Source: Caballeronia megalochromosomata (lineage in GTDB: Bacteria; Pseudomonadota; Gammaproteobacteria; Burkholderiales; Burkholderiaceae). From it: a DNA stretch of 64,000 nt. Shown one piece after another: positions 32,592 to 40,819 of this stretch (its first letter is position 1; every line of letters starts with the position of its first letter). The stretch is from contig LRBF01000240.1 of NCBI GenBank assembly GCA_001580565.1, forward strand, positions 36,790-100,789. Reading direction: 5' to 3'. A program made the translations under genes and the position numbers. The notes beneath the pieces are model-generated. The model worked only from the letters and a program-made list of their open reading frames with translations. It did not search any database and was not told the DNA's origin.

Positions 32592-33896
32592 TCAAAGCTG
32601 CGAATCGAGCAGCGCGGCGACGTGTTCCAGCAGCTTTTCGGAAAGCGGACGGCGTCGCCAGTCATCGAGCGTGATGCGTTTCGCGTGGAGGACGTCGTCG
32701 TCGAAAATTGCGGTCTGGCGGCGCGCGAAGTCGCGGTCGTAGATGTTGAGGTTGGCCTCGTCGTTGAGCTTGAACGAGCGGCTGTCGAAGTTGGTCGAAC
32801 CGACCGACACGAGATATTCGTCGACGACGATGAGCTTGCAGTGGAACATCGTCGGCTGATACTCGTACATTTCCACGCCCGCCGCGAGCAGGTCGCCCCA
32901 GCACGCGCGCGACGCCTCGCGCACCGTGTGCGTGTCGATGCGCTTGCCCGGCGTGATGACGCGCACGCGCACGCCGCGCTTCGCCGCCTCGACGATCGCG
33001 TTGATGGTCAGCTTGTCCGGCACGAAGTACGCGCTCGACAAATGGATGGAGTGCGTCGCGGCGGTGATCGCCATGAGGTACATCAGCTGCATGTCGTCGC
33101 TGCCGCCCGAGGGCGAGCTGCTGAACATGTGGGCGCAGCCGTCGCCCGCGGCATCGATGTCCGGAAAATAGCCCGGGCCGTGCAGCACATTGCCCGTCGC
33201 CTTGATCCAGTTGTCCATGAAGACGGCCTGCATCTGGCCGACCGCCGGGCCTTCGACGCGAAAATGCGTGTCGCGCCAGTGCTTCTCGTCCTGCGCGTTT
33301 CCGGTCCATTCCTCCGCGATGCCCACGCCGCCCGTGAACCCGATGCGCCCGTCGATCACGAGCAGCTTGCGGTGAGTCCGGTCGTTCATGCGCCCGAGCC
33401 CCGTCCAGTGCGGCTTGTGATACTGGATGACCTCCGCGCCCGAGTCGCGCAGCATGCGCAGATAGCGCTTGTCCATTTTCGAGGAGCCGACCCAGTCGAG
33501 CAGCACATGCACCGGGATGCCCGCGCGCGCCTTGTCGGACAGCGCCTGGGCGAAGTCCTCGCCGATCGCGCCCGACCAGTAGATGAAGGTTTCGAAGGTG
33601 ATCGTTTTTCGCGCCCCGCGGATACCTTCGAGCATCGACGGAAAAATCGCGTCGCCGTTCAGCAGCACTTCGAAGCGGTTGCCGCCGACGACGGGCGGCC
33701 CGAGCAGCAAACCCATCGAGCGGATGAACTGCGGGTCGTCGCTGGTGTACAGCCGTTCGATCTTGTGCTCGATCTTCTTTTCGCCGCTCGTCAGGTTCGC
33801 GATCACGAGCACGACGACGAGCGTCACGACAACGGTCAGCACAATCACGGCAATCAGGGCAATCGTCGGCATGCGCGGGCCTCGCAAAGCGAACAT
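32592..33896 (-). CDS. cls: Cardiolipin synthase-type phospholipase D family protein
   Basis: A 434-residue inner-membrane enzyme with one N-terminal helix at about residues 10-33 and two HKD motifs: HRKLLVIDGRIGFTGG (first His about 175) and HCKLIVVDEYLVSVGSTNFD (about 352). It probably condenses two phosphatidylglycerols into cardiolipin, or a related transfer. Met1 and Met9 are both possible starts; the shorter form begins right at the membrane helix. It stands alone between a regulator-like protein gene and a lipoprotein gene, all on the minus strand. Confidence 0.9.
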   Translation of the reverse strand: MFALRGPRMPTIALIAVIVLTVVVTLVVVLVIANLTSGEKKIEHKIERLYTSDDPQFIRSMGLLLGPPVVGGNRFEVLLNGDAIFPSMLEGIRGARKTITFETFIYWSGAIGEDFAQALSDKARAGIPVHVLLDWVGSSKMDKRYLRMLRDSGAEVIQYHKPHWTGLGRMNDRTHRKLLVIDGRIGFTGGVGIAEEWTGNAQDEKHWRDTHFRVEGPAVGQMQAVFMDNWIKATGNVLHGPGYFPDIDAAGDGCAHMFSSSPSGGSDDMQLMYLMAITAATHSIHLSSAYFVPDKLTINAIVEAAKRGVRVRVITPGKRIDTHTVREASRACWGDLLAAGVEMYEYQPTMFHCKLIVVDEYLVSVGSTNFDSRSFKLNDEANLNIYDRDFARRQTAIFDDDVLHAKRITLDDWRRRPLSEKLLEHVAALLDSQL

Positions 33897-33950
33897 TCGT
33901 CCGGAGCCATAGTGTAAGCAGGTTCCGGACCGCGCATGTCACTTCTGCGC

Positions 33951-34751
33951 TCAGCTCTTCGCCGGCATCCAGCCCTGCTGCTGGCCGAGCTTGACGATCT
34001 GCTTGGCGATAGTGTCGCCCAGACGCTTTTCATCGGACGACACGCCCGCATGCTTCGTCTCCGACACCGCATGCAGCCCGCCCGACACCGCGAGCGAGCT
34101 CGCGACATGCCCCGCCGCCGCGCCGATGCCCGCCATTTCCGCGACGCCCGGCGCGTGGCCGCTGTCGGCCTTTGCGTCGAACTGTTCGAGCAGTTGCGGC
34201 GCGCCGTGCGCCGGCTTGAAGACGAGCTGCACGGTCGCGCCGACCTTGCTTTCGCCCGCGCCGAGGCCGATCACCATGCGGCGGCGGCGATTGCCCGCAT
34301 CGATCGAATTGATGCTGCCTTCGACGACGAGCACGTTCTGGTCTTGCGGCGGCGGCACGTCGGCGCGGATCGCGCGCAGGCCCATCGACTGGAGCTTCGC
34401 GACGATCTCGTTCGCGACTTCCTCGCGCGCCGCGATGGCGTCCTGCGTCTGCTTCTGCGCCGCTGAATCGCCGGACATCGCGGAGCCGATCTTCGAGATC
34501 AGGCCATGATTGTCGAGCTTGACGTCGTTCGCGTCGCTGGCGAAGGCATAGACGTAGATGTTGTCGGGCCGCACAGCGGGCGTGGCCGCGACGGTCTGCA
34601 TGGCCTGGCCGCCGTACTGGCCCGATGCCTGAGCGGGATTGCTCGCGCAGCCCGCAAGGAGCGCCGTGCCGACGACGAGTCCGGCGAGCGCCGCGCCGCG
34701 CGCTTTCTTGAAGACCATCTGGAGCGACGAGAATTTGATCGAGCTGGACAT
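33951..34751 (-). CDS. DUF4410 lipoprotein
   Basis: A 266-residue lipoprotein with a lipobox (ALLAGC, Cys35) after a hydrophobic signal. The DUF4410 pattern follows: NIYVYAFASDANDVKLD near 64-80, EVANEIVAKLQSMGL near 110, and NVLVVEGSINSIDAGNRRRR near 138-157. A Gly/Ala-rich C-terminal part could insert into or lie on the membrane (GIGAAAGHVASSLAVSGG). The function of the family is unknown. The second Met at residue 12 would give a more typical signal length. The upstream region shared with the divergent SDR gene contains two strong hairpins. Confidence 0.82.
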   Translation of the reverse strand: MSSSIKFSSLQMVFKKARGAALAGLVVGTALLAGCASNPAQASGQYGGQAMQTVAATPAVRPDNIYVYAFASDANDVKLDNHGLISKIGSAMSGDSAAQKQTQDAIAAREEVANEIVAKLQSMGLRAIRADVPPPQDQNVLVVEGSINSIDAGNRRRRMVIGLGAGESKVGATVQLVFKPAHGAPQLLEQFDAKADSGHAPGVAEMAGIGAAAGHVASSLAVSGGLHAVSETKHAGVSSDEKRLGDTIAKQIVKLGQQQGWMPAKS

Positions 34752-34863
34752 GTTGCACCTCCGTACCGGCCACGCCGGGAATCGTGAATGAGTGGATTCG
34801 TGATGCGTGATGCGGCTCTCTGATCTCGTTGCTGCGTCTGCTCTCGATCACGCTGGCGCAACT

Positions 34864-34897
34864 ATGCTCGATGCCTCCGGAGGACGCCATCGAGCAT
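34864..34897. promoter_or_regulatory. Hairpin 1, ATGCTCGATG/CATCGAGCAT
   Basis: Perfect 10-bp arms around a 14-nt interior that itself contains the palindrome CCTCCGGAGG. It has no following T-tract. Confidence 0.45.
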
Positions 34898-34921
34898 TTA
34901 TGTCGCGAGGTTTCATCGCCG

Positions 34922-34948
34922 TGAAAGCCTTATGCGACAAGGCTTTCA
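34922..34948. promoter_or_regulatory. Hairpin 2, TGAAAGCCTT/AAGGCTTTCA
   Basis: Perfect 10-bp arms around the 7-nt loop ATGCGAC. It lies 134 nt before the SDR start and has no clear T-tract. It may be an operator or a cruciform-forming element. Confidence 0.45.
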
Positions 34949-35081
34949 GCGGATTCGCGACGTGCCTTTCGCGCCTCGCCGAAACACCGTTGCTGCAGGC
35001 TTAGCGGGGTTCTGGTTAACTTCCGCCAGCGCATCGCGCGTTTGCGCGGTGCAACCCGTCATACATTTCAAAGGAGCGGAG

Positions 35082-35870
35082 ATGGATCTCAAGATTGCCA
35101 ACAAGCTCGCGCTGGTATCCGGATCGACCAAGGGCATCGGTCATGCCATTGCGGTGGCGCTCGCGCGTGAAGGCGCGCGCGTGATCGTCAACGGCCGTTC
35201 GCAGGCGTCCGTCGATGCGGCGCTCGCGAAGCTGCGCGAGCTCGTGCCCGACGCGCAGGCCGAAGGCTTCGCCGGCGACGTCTCGGACGCCGCGCAGGTC
35301 GACGCGCTCGTGAAGCGCTTCCCGCATGTCGATATTCTCGTCAACAACATGGGCATCTTCGATCCGAAGCCGTTCGAGGAAATCTCCGACGAGGAATGGC
35401 TGCGCTTCTTCAATGCCAACGTAATGTCGGGCGTGCGGCTGTCGCGGGCGTATCTGCCGAAGATGAAGGAGAAGAACTGGGGCCGCGTCGTGTTCATCAG
35501 CAGCGAAAGCGGCATCCAGATTCCCGTCGAGATGATTCACTACGGCATGACGAAATCGGCGCAGATCTCGATCGCGCGCGGCCTTGCGGAAACCTGCGCG
35601 GGCACGGGCGTCACGGTCAATTCGGTGCTGCCGGGGCCGACCAGTTCCGAAGGCGTCACCGAATTCGTCGAAAAGCTGTCGGGCGGCAAGAGCTTTCACG
35701 ACTTCGAGACGCAGTTCTTCCAGGAAGCCCGGCCGACCTCGATTCTCAAGCGCTTCATCACGCCCGAGGAGATCGCCACCACGGTGGCGTATGTGTGCTC
35801 GGAACTGTCATCGGCGACGAACGGCGCGGCGTTGCGCGCCGATGGCGGCGTGGTCCGGGCCGCGTTCTGA
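35082..35870 (+). CDS. SDR-family oxidoreductase (3-oxoacyl reductase-like)
   Basis: A 262-residue classical short-chain dehydrogenase. It has cofactor loop SGSTKGIG (about 13-20), NNMG in place of NNAG, and active-site residues in FISSESGIQIP and the YGMTKSA motif (Tyr and Lys present). The substrate loop NSVLPGPTSSEGV is that of the YkvO/3-oxoacyl-ACP-reductase-like group. It probably reduces a carbonyl with NADPH; the substrate is unknown. The ATG at 35082 has AAGGAG 8-13 nt upstream, which decides it over longer frames. It converges on the UdgX gene with 2 nt between stops. Confidence 0.9.
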   Translation: MDLKIANKLALVSGSTKGIGHAIAVALAREGARVIVNGRSQASVDAALAKLRELVPDAQAEGFAGDVSDAAQVDALVKRFPHVDILVNNMGIFDPKPFEEISDEEWLRFFNANVMSGVRLSRAYLPKMKEKNWGRVVFISSESGIQIPVEMIHYGMTKSAQISIARGLAETCAGTGVTVNSVLPGPTSSEGVTEFVEKLSGGKSFHDFETQFFQEARPTSILKRFITPEEIATTVAYVCSELSSATNGAALRADGGVVRAAF

Positions 35871-35872
35871 GC

Positions 35873-37288
35873 TTATCGGCCGGCGAGTTCGCGCGCCCTT
35901 TCGAGCGCCTCGACGATGGCCGCGACGGTTCGCTCGCGTGCGGCTTCGTCGTTCTGCCGCAGCGCATAGGATGGGTGATACGTCGCGACGACCCACTTGT
36001 CGCGATACGGCACGACGCGCCCGATATGGTCCGACAGCGTCGCGCGGCGCCCCAGCAGCGCCGCGAGCGCTGTCGCGCCGAGCGTGACGATCACGCGCGC
36101 GCCCACGTCGTGCAGTTCCTGTTCCAGCCAGTACGAGCACGCTTCGACTTCCTGCTGCGCGGGCGTCTTGTGCAGACGCCGCTTGCCGCGCGGCTCCCAC
36201 TTGAAATGCTTCACCGCGTTGGTCAGATAGACCTGCTCGCGCGGCATGCCGGCGCGCTGCATCGCTTCGTGGAGCAATTGCCCCGCCGGGCCCACGAACG
36301 GCTCGCCCTTGAGATCCTCCTGATCGCCGGGCTGTTCGCCGAGCAACATGATGCGCGCATCGGACGAACCCGCGCCGCGCACCGCCTGCGTCGCGTTGCG
36401 CCACAGATCGCAGCGACGGCACGTGTCGAGTGAAGTGGGCGCATCACGTTCGGGCTGTGCATCCTGCGCCTGAACCTGCACCGCCTTGCCGCCGAGCGCG
36501 CCGACGCGCTGCGCCTGCGCGACGCGTCGCGCGCCGCCGCGCGCATCGCTCACGAGCTTCGGAATCAGCGCGCCCTCCGGCAGTCTCTTCCAGAAACGCA
36601 CCGGCATATGCTGTTCGAGCGCGGATTCGTTCAGGCGCGCGGGGTTGAAAATGCTGCGGTAGTAGGTCATCCAGAGCGTTTCGGCGGCGTCGGGTGTATC
36701 GATCGCATGGTCCGACGCAAGCGCGCGGCGGCGCTCCAGTTGCAGGCGCTCGCCGTCGAACATCGCGGCGCCGTCAGGGGTCGCGATGAGCCAGGTCGAG
36801 CGCCCCATGCGCGCCGCGAAATGCTCCGCACCCCAGGCGAGCACGTCGTGATCGGGCTCGTACCACGCGACATATTCGGGCGCGCCGAGCGACGCCTCGC
36901 GCTGTCGAAAGCGCACGTACGCGATCATGTCGTGCTGCGCCCGGCGCACCGCCTTCGCCATCTTGTAGAGGCGCGCGCCGTCTTCATCGGCGGGCGATGC
37001 AACCGCGCGGTCGCCTTGCGCCCAACGCCAGAGCACGCGATAGAGAAAGCTCCAGCGGCGCACGTCGCGAAAATGCGCGGCGTCCTTCAATAGCGAAGCG
37101 AGTTCGCGTGAGACGCGGATATGCGGCGCGTCGGCGGCGTTTGCTGATGGCGCGGCGCCGTCGAACAACGCCGGTTCCGCTTGCGCCGTACGCCAGTCGA
37201 TCGCTTCGGGCGGCGTGCCTTGCGCGAGCGCGTCGAGTGCGGCGGCGCGCCAGGCGTCGAAATCGTCGTCGATGGTGATGACGTGCAT
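35873..37288 (-). CDS. UdgX-type uracil-DNA-binding protein fused to a DUF4130 domain
   Basis: A 471-residue two-domain protein. Residues about 1-220 are a DUF4130 domain (SAM-adjacent family, TIGR03915). Residues about 275-471 are a family-4-like uracil-DNA glycosylase of the UdgX kind: LGEQPGDQEDLKGEPFVGPA, NAVKHFKWEPRGKRRLHKTP and TYHPSYALR. The His in KRRLHKTP is the residue by which UdgX becomes covalently linked to the abasic site after uracil excision. Cys pairs (CRRC and later Cys) fit a 4Fe-4S cluster. The start at 37288 overlaps the radical SAM stop in TGATG. The pair is a known repair cassette, here under a LexA box. Confidence 0.9.
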   Translation of the reverse strand: MHVITIDDDFDAWRAAALDALAQGTPPEAIDWRTAQAEPALFDGAAPSANAADAPHIRVSRELASLLKDAAHFRDVRRWSFLYRVLWRWAQGDRAVASPADEDGARLYKMAKAVRRAQHDMIAYVRFRQREASLGAPEYVAWYEPDHDVLAWGAEHFAARMGRSTWLIATPDGAAMFDGERLQLERRRALASDHAIDTPDAAETLWMTYYRSIFNPARLNESALEQHMPVRFWKRLPEGALIPKLVSDARGGARRVAQAQRVGALGGKAVQVQAQDAQPERDAPTSLDTCRRCDLWRNATQAVRGAGSSDARIMLLGEQPGDQEDLKGEPFVGPAGQLLHEAMQRAGMPREQVYLTNAVKHFKWEPRGKRRLHKTPAQQEVEACSYWLEQELHDVGARVIVTLGATALAALLGRRATLSDHIGRVVPYRDKWVVATYHPSYALRQNDEAARERTVAAIVEALERARELAGR

Positions 37289-38499
37289 CAGATCAGCGAA
37301 AGCTGCACGGGACCGGTGGCGAGCGCGCGCCGCAGATTGTCCGACGGCGTTTCGGCCAGCGGCGGCCGGTAATCCGCCGTGACGACGAACGGCTTGACCT
37401 TGGCCATGCCGCAGCGCAACTGCACGAGATCCTGATAACGCACGCGCCGCGCGCGCCGCAACTCGACGATGCGCTTCGCATTGCGCATGCCGATGCCCGG
37501 CACGCGCGCGATCATGCGCGCAGGCGCGGTGTTCAGATCGACGGGAAAGCGGTCGCGATGCGCGAGCGCCCACGCGAGCTTCGGATCGACATCGAGCGGC
37601 AGATTGCCGGCATCGCCGAGCAGTTCGGCGGCGGCGAACCCGTAGCCGCGCATCAGAAAGTCTGCCTGATACAGCCGGTGCTCGCGCAAGAGCGGCGGCG
37701 CTTTCGACGGTACGCCCGACGGGCTGTCCGGAATCGGACTGAACGCCGAGTAATAGACGCGCTTCAACTGGTACGAGCCGTAAAGCGTTTCGGCGGTGCC
37801 GAGGATCGTGCGATCGTCGGTTTCATCCGCGCCGACGATCATCTGCGTGCTCTGCCCCGCCGGCGCGAAACGCGGCGCGCGCGGCTCAGCTTCCGATTCC
37901 TCGCGCGCGACGCGAATATTGCCCATCGCCAGCTTGATCGTGCGGCCGCTCTTTTCGGGCGCGAGTCGCTCGAGGCTGATTTCGGTCGGCAACTCGATGT
38001 TCACGCTCAGGCGGTCGGCATAGCGGCCCGCTTGCGCGATGAATTCGGGATCGGCATCAGGAATCGTCTTCAGATGAATATAGCCGCGAAACTGGTGCTT
38101 CTCGCGCAAGGTCTTCGCGACGAGGACGAGCTGCTCCATCGTGTAGTTCGATGAACGAATTACGCCGGAACTGAGAAAAAGGCCGTCGATGTAATTGCGA
38201 CGATAAAAATCCAGCGTCAGGCCGACGACTTCTTCCGGCGTGAAGCGGGCGCGCGGCACGTTGCTGGAGCGCCGGTTGATGCAGTAACGGCAGTCGTAGA
38301 GACAAAAGTTCGTCAACAGGATCTTGAGCAGCGAGACGCATCGGCCATCGGGCGTGAAGCTGTGACAGATGCCCGAGCCGGTGCTGGCGCCGAGGCCGTC
38401 GATGCCGCGCGACTCGCGTTTGGGCGCGCCGCCGCTCGCGCATGACGCGTCGTATTTGGCGGCGTCGGCGAGGATTTCGAGCTTTTCGGAGAGATCCAT
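37288..38499 (-). CDS. DNA modification/repair radical SAM protein linked to UdgX
   Basis: A 403-residue radical SAM enzyme of the group annotated as putative DNA modification/repair radical SAM protein (TIGR03916). The cluster motif is CLYDCRYC (Cys66, Cys70, Cys73), followed by FTPEEVVGLTLDFYRRNYID and ELPTEISLERLAPEKS. The C-terminal 100 residues carry a helix-hairpin-helix (RVPGIGMRNAKRIVELRR), which suggests DNA binding. Its exact reaction is unknown. The start at 38499 is 14 nt from a LexA box and lacks a strong ribosome site. It is the first gene of the UdgX operon. Confidence 0.9.
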   Translation of the reverse strand: MDLSEKLEILADAAKYDASCASGGAPKRESRGIDGLGASTGSGICHSFTPDGRCVSLLKILLTNFCLYDCRYCINRRSSNVPRARFTPEEVVGLTLDFYRRNYIDGLFLSSGVIRSSNYTMEQLVLVAKTLREKHQFRGYIHLKTIPDADPEFIAQAGRYADRLSVNIELPTEISLERLAPEKSGRTIKLAMGNIRVAREESEAEPRAPRFAPAGQSTQMIVGADETDDRTILGTAETLYGSYQLKRVYYSAFSPIPDSPSGVPSKAPPLLREHRLYQADFLMRGYGFAAAELLGDAGNLPLDVDPKLAWALAHRDRFPVDLNTAPARMIARVPGIGMRNAKRIVELRRARRVRYQDLVQLRCGMAKVKPFVVTADYRPPLAETPSDNLRRALATGPVQLSLI

Positions 38500-38512
38500 C
38501 TTGAGTATGATA

Positions 38513-38528
38513 CTGTATGTATATACAG
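38513..38528. promoter_or_regulatory. LexA (SOS) box CTGTATGTATATACAG
   Basis: CTGT-N8-ACAG, in a wider 20-bp symmetric context TACTGT...ACAGTA at 38511-38530. It lies 14 nt before the radical SAM start and about 85 nt before the divergent 73-residue gene. The match to the beta/gamma-proteobacterial LexA consensus is complete. Confidence 0.88.
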
Positions 38529-38612
38529 TATGTCACGAGAGTAGTGAGGTGGAACGCGAATACGCTTGCGCACACTTCACGCCTGCCCTAGCGATCTCTT
38601 TCGGAGCCCTTC

Positions 38613-38834
38613 ATGCGATTCGACTACAAGGCGTTTCACATCGATTGCACCGCGCGTCACGACCAGGACGGCAGCTATTACGCCCACGCAAAGATCACGC
38701 ATCTCCCCGACGAACACACGGCACACGTCGAGGTCTTCGAATCCGGCGAACTCGACGCCTTCCCGAGCGAATGGGATGCCGTGCATTGCGCGCGGACATG
38801 GGCTATCGAATGGTGTGACGAGGCGCTGGCCTAG
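38613..38834 (+). CDS. Small conserved-looking protein of unknown function
   Basis: A 73-residue protein, acidic and aromatic, with an apparent beta-beta-beta-alpha pattern: FDYKAFHIDCTARHDQDGSY, HVEVFESGELDAFPSEWDA and a C-terminal helix CARTWAIEWCDEAL. I do not recognise the family with confidence; similar small cytoplasmic proteins are common in Burkholderia relatives. GGAG lies about 10 nt before the ATG. It is divergent from the radical SAM/UdgX operon and shares the intergenic region with the LexA box, so it could be SOS-responsive. Confidence 0.65.
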   Translation: MRFDYKAFHIDCTARHDQDGSYYAHAKITHLPDEHTAHVEVFESGELDAFPSEWDAVHCARTWAIEWCDEALA

Positions 38835-38971
38835 CGATTACTCCTCTTCCCGCTGCATGGCCTGACGCGTGCGCTCGCGAGCGGCACGGCGATTGCGCAA
38901 GCTAAAGCGCGACGCCGCAGCATTGTGCGAGGCGGCGCGCATCGAGAAACATCGATCAACGGGAGGACACC

Positions 38972-39265
38972 ATGAAAAACGCGAAGAGAAATCTGCTTGT
39001 TTCGGCCATGATTCTAGGTCTGTCGGGTGCCGCATTCGCGCAGGGCGCGGGCGGCGGTGCCGGTGGCGGTACGGCGGGCGGCAACGGCGCCGGCCAGGGC
39101 GGCACCGGCATGAGCACGCCGAACGCCAACGGTGTGACGGGTTCGACCTCGGGAGCATCGGGCGCGAACACAATGGGCTCGTCTCAAAGCAACAAGATGC
39201 ACAAGAACAAGAAGAGCAGTTCGAACTCAAGTATGTCGAACGGCGGCGCCGCCAAGTCGGACTAA
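38972..39265 (+). CDS. Small secreted Gly/Ser-rich protein
   Basis: A 97-residue exported protein. The signal peptide covers residues 1-23 (cleavage after AAFA). The mature part is low-complexity, glycine-rich first (GAGGGAGGGTAGGNGAGQ) and then serine/asparagine/lysine-rich (SSQSNKMHKNKKSSSNSS), with no folded domain visible. GGGAGG lies 11 nt before the ATG. Such small secreted proteins are frequent in this group and of unknown role. A very strong terminator follows 22 nt after the stop, so it is a single-gene transcript that is probably well expressed. Confidence 0.7.
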   Translation: MKNAKRNLLVSAMILGLSGAAFAQGAGGGAGGGTAGGNGAGQGGTGMSTPNANGVTGSTSGASGANTMGSSQSNKMHKNKKSSSNSSMSNGGAAKSD

Positions 39266-39287
39266 GCGTGCCGAAGTAAACGTTTCC

Positions 39288-39324
39288 GCGCGCCCGGGCT
39301 TTTCGTGAGCCCGGGCGCGCTTTT
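39288..39324 (+). terminator. Strong intrinsic terminator
   Basis: GCGCGCCCGGGCT pairs perfectly (13 bp) with AGCCCGGGCGCGC around TTTCGTG and is followed by TTTT. It is the best terminator in the window. Confidence 0.93.
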
Positions 39325-39562
39325 GCTTTTCCGGTCCCCTCCAAAGCATCCCTGCGAGATAGGGATTTCTCCCGCTCCCGCATCGCCGTAACGTACTCCT
39401 GAGCGCTATCCGTCGCGTTCGACGCGTCTTCCATTGCCGCGTCGGGCAAAGAATGTGTCGGCGATTCGGCCATTGCGCTCGATCCCATCCATCGACAAAG
39501 CTGCAAGGAGTCCGAGAATCGCGTTCCCGGCTGCTTGTGCATTCGTTTCAAGGAGCCGGAGC

Positions 39563-39874
39563 ATGAAGGCAAAAGTCAGTCCAAAACTCTTCGCGATGAT
39601 GGCCGCATGCGCGGTCGTCGCCAACGTCGCGAGCATCGGCGCGGCGCACGCTCAGGGCATGCCCGCCGACGCGCAGCAACTCGTTCAGACGATGCGCCCG
39701 ATGTATATGACGCAGTCCACGCCTGAGCAGGCGCAGACCGCCGCGATGCCCGCGGCCCAAACCGATGACGCCGCGTACGGCGGCACGACGGCCGGCGCAA
39801 GCGCATCCGCTGGCGGTCGCGCTCAGGGCAACTGCCGCGACATGCCCCGCTGCGACGTCTTCTTCGGTCAGTGA
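39563..39874 (+). CDS. Small secreted protein of unknown function
   Basis: A 103-residue exported protein. The signal peptide is residues 1-30 (AAHA before QGMPADAQQ). The mature part is Ala/Gln/Thr-rich and ends in NCRDMPRCDVFFGQ, where two cysteines could form a disulfide. AAGGAG lies 7-12 nt before the ATG at 39563, which selects this start over a longer frame. No family is recognised. It converges on the aldose epimerase gene with 12 nt between stops. Confidence 0.65.
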   Translation: MKAKVSPKLFAMMAACAVVANVASIGAAHAQGMPADAQQLVQTMRPMYMTQSTPEQAQTAAMPAAQTDDAAYGGTTAGASASAGGRAQGNCRDMPRCDVFFGQ

Positions 39875-39886
39875 GCTGACGTAGTC

Positions 39887-40819
39887 CTACCCGAAGCGAG
39901 TCGTCCACGCGAATGTCGCGGTGACCGACTCGCCCGGTTGCAGCACAGCGCCACCCTTCATCGCGCATCCGACATCGAGATTGACCCAGTCGGCCACGTT
40001 GCTCACCGGTTCCACGCAGAGCAAATCGGGATGCGACGCCGGCGCGTACACCACCATGTGATCGAACGGCGCCTCGGCGCTGAGCGTGATCGCGCGCCCT
40101 TCGTCGGGCCAGGCGATCGTCGCCGTGCGCGACCAACCGGCGAAGTTGTTGTCGAGATCGAACGCATCGGCGGACATGCCCGCTTGCGACGCCATCGCAT
40201 CCACGCACGGATGCGGCCCCGCATGCGTCGGCAGCAGATCGGGCGTGCTGTGCCACATCGCCCCGACGCGCGCATGAATGCGCGTGTTGCGCGTGCGCGG
40301 ATAGTATGGGTGATGTCCCATGCCGATGGGCATCGGCCGATCGGACAGGTTGCGCGCGGACATCGTGACCGTTAGCGTGTGTGCATCGAGCGCGATGTCC
40401 TGCGTCGCTTCATACGCGAATGGCCAGTGACGCGCCGCCTCGCGCGAAGGCTCGTGAAAAAAATGCAAACGCGCGCGCGACTTCGAAACATCGCCCGCTT
40501 GCCACGGCAGGCGCCACGCATTGCCGTGCAGCGCGTGCGCGAAGGCATTGCCATCGCCGGACAAATCGATGCGCTCACCCTCGAATCCGAAGCGCGCATC
40601 GCGGATGCGGTTGCAATACGGCAACAGCGGAAAGCTCGCCATGCCGAGCGGATCACGCGCGGCGAGCGCGGCGGGCGTCGCGGGCCGCAGCCAGTCGGTC
40701 GCACGGCCGGCGCGCATTTCGTCGAAGGCCGCGATCGCGCCGCCCACATGCGGCGCGAGCAGCACGCGGCGTGCGCCATGACGCAACTCGACGAGCGAAT
40801 CGGAGGGCGCGGCGCTCAA
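39887..40819 (-). CDS. Aldose 1-epimerase-like protein (furanose cluster)
   Basis: A 310-residue mutarotase-fold protein. The aldose-epimerase landmarks are FPLLPYCNRIRDARFGFEG near 65-83, HALHGNAWRLPW near 98-109 (catalytic His), GMGHHPYYPR near 167-176 (second His), and the C-terminal CVEPVSNVADWVNL with the catalytic Glu. It interconverts sugar anomers. The start is most likely the TTG at 40819, which overlaps the dioxygenase stop in TTGA; no ATG or GTG fits better. This unusual start implies coupled, modest translation. It is the second gene of a leftward pair divergent from the LacI/furanose transporter genes. Confidence 0.82.
   Translation of the reverse strand: MSAAPSDSLVELRHGARRVLLAPHVGGAIAAFDEMRAGRATDWLRPATPAALAARDPLGMASFPLLPYCNRIRDARFGFEGERIDLSGDGNAFAHALHGNAWRLPWQAGDVSKSRARLHFFHEPSREAARHWPFAYEATQDIALDAHTLTVTMSARNLSDRPMPIGMGHHPYYPRTRNTRIHARVGAMWHSTPDLLPTHAGPHPCVDAMASQAGMSADAFDLDNNFAGWSRTATIAWPDEGRAITLSAEAPFDHMVVYAPASHPDLLCVEPVSNVADWVNLDVGCAMKGGAVLQPGESVTATFAWTTRFG

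Larger units (their letters stand above)
34752..35081. other. 330-bp divergent region with two perfect hairpins
   Basis: This region lies between the DUF4410 and SDR genes. No coding remnant was recognised. It holds two perfect 10-bp inverted repeats, listed separately, plus a good AAGGAG ribosome site for the SDR gene near the right end. Confidence 0.6.

Noticed and set aside
31361..32674. 437-codon plus-strand open frame opposite the MHYT-GGDEF-EAL gene
   Set aside because: The opposite strand encodes an unmistakable signalling protein; this frame is low-complexity and Arg-rich with no homology signal.
39059..39110. Glycine-codon repeats resembling a minisatellite
   Set aside because: They are explained by the Gly-rich secreted protein; units are irregular and no array continues outside the coding frame.
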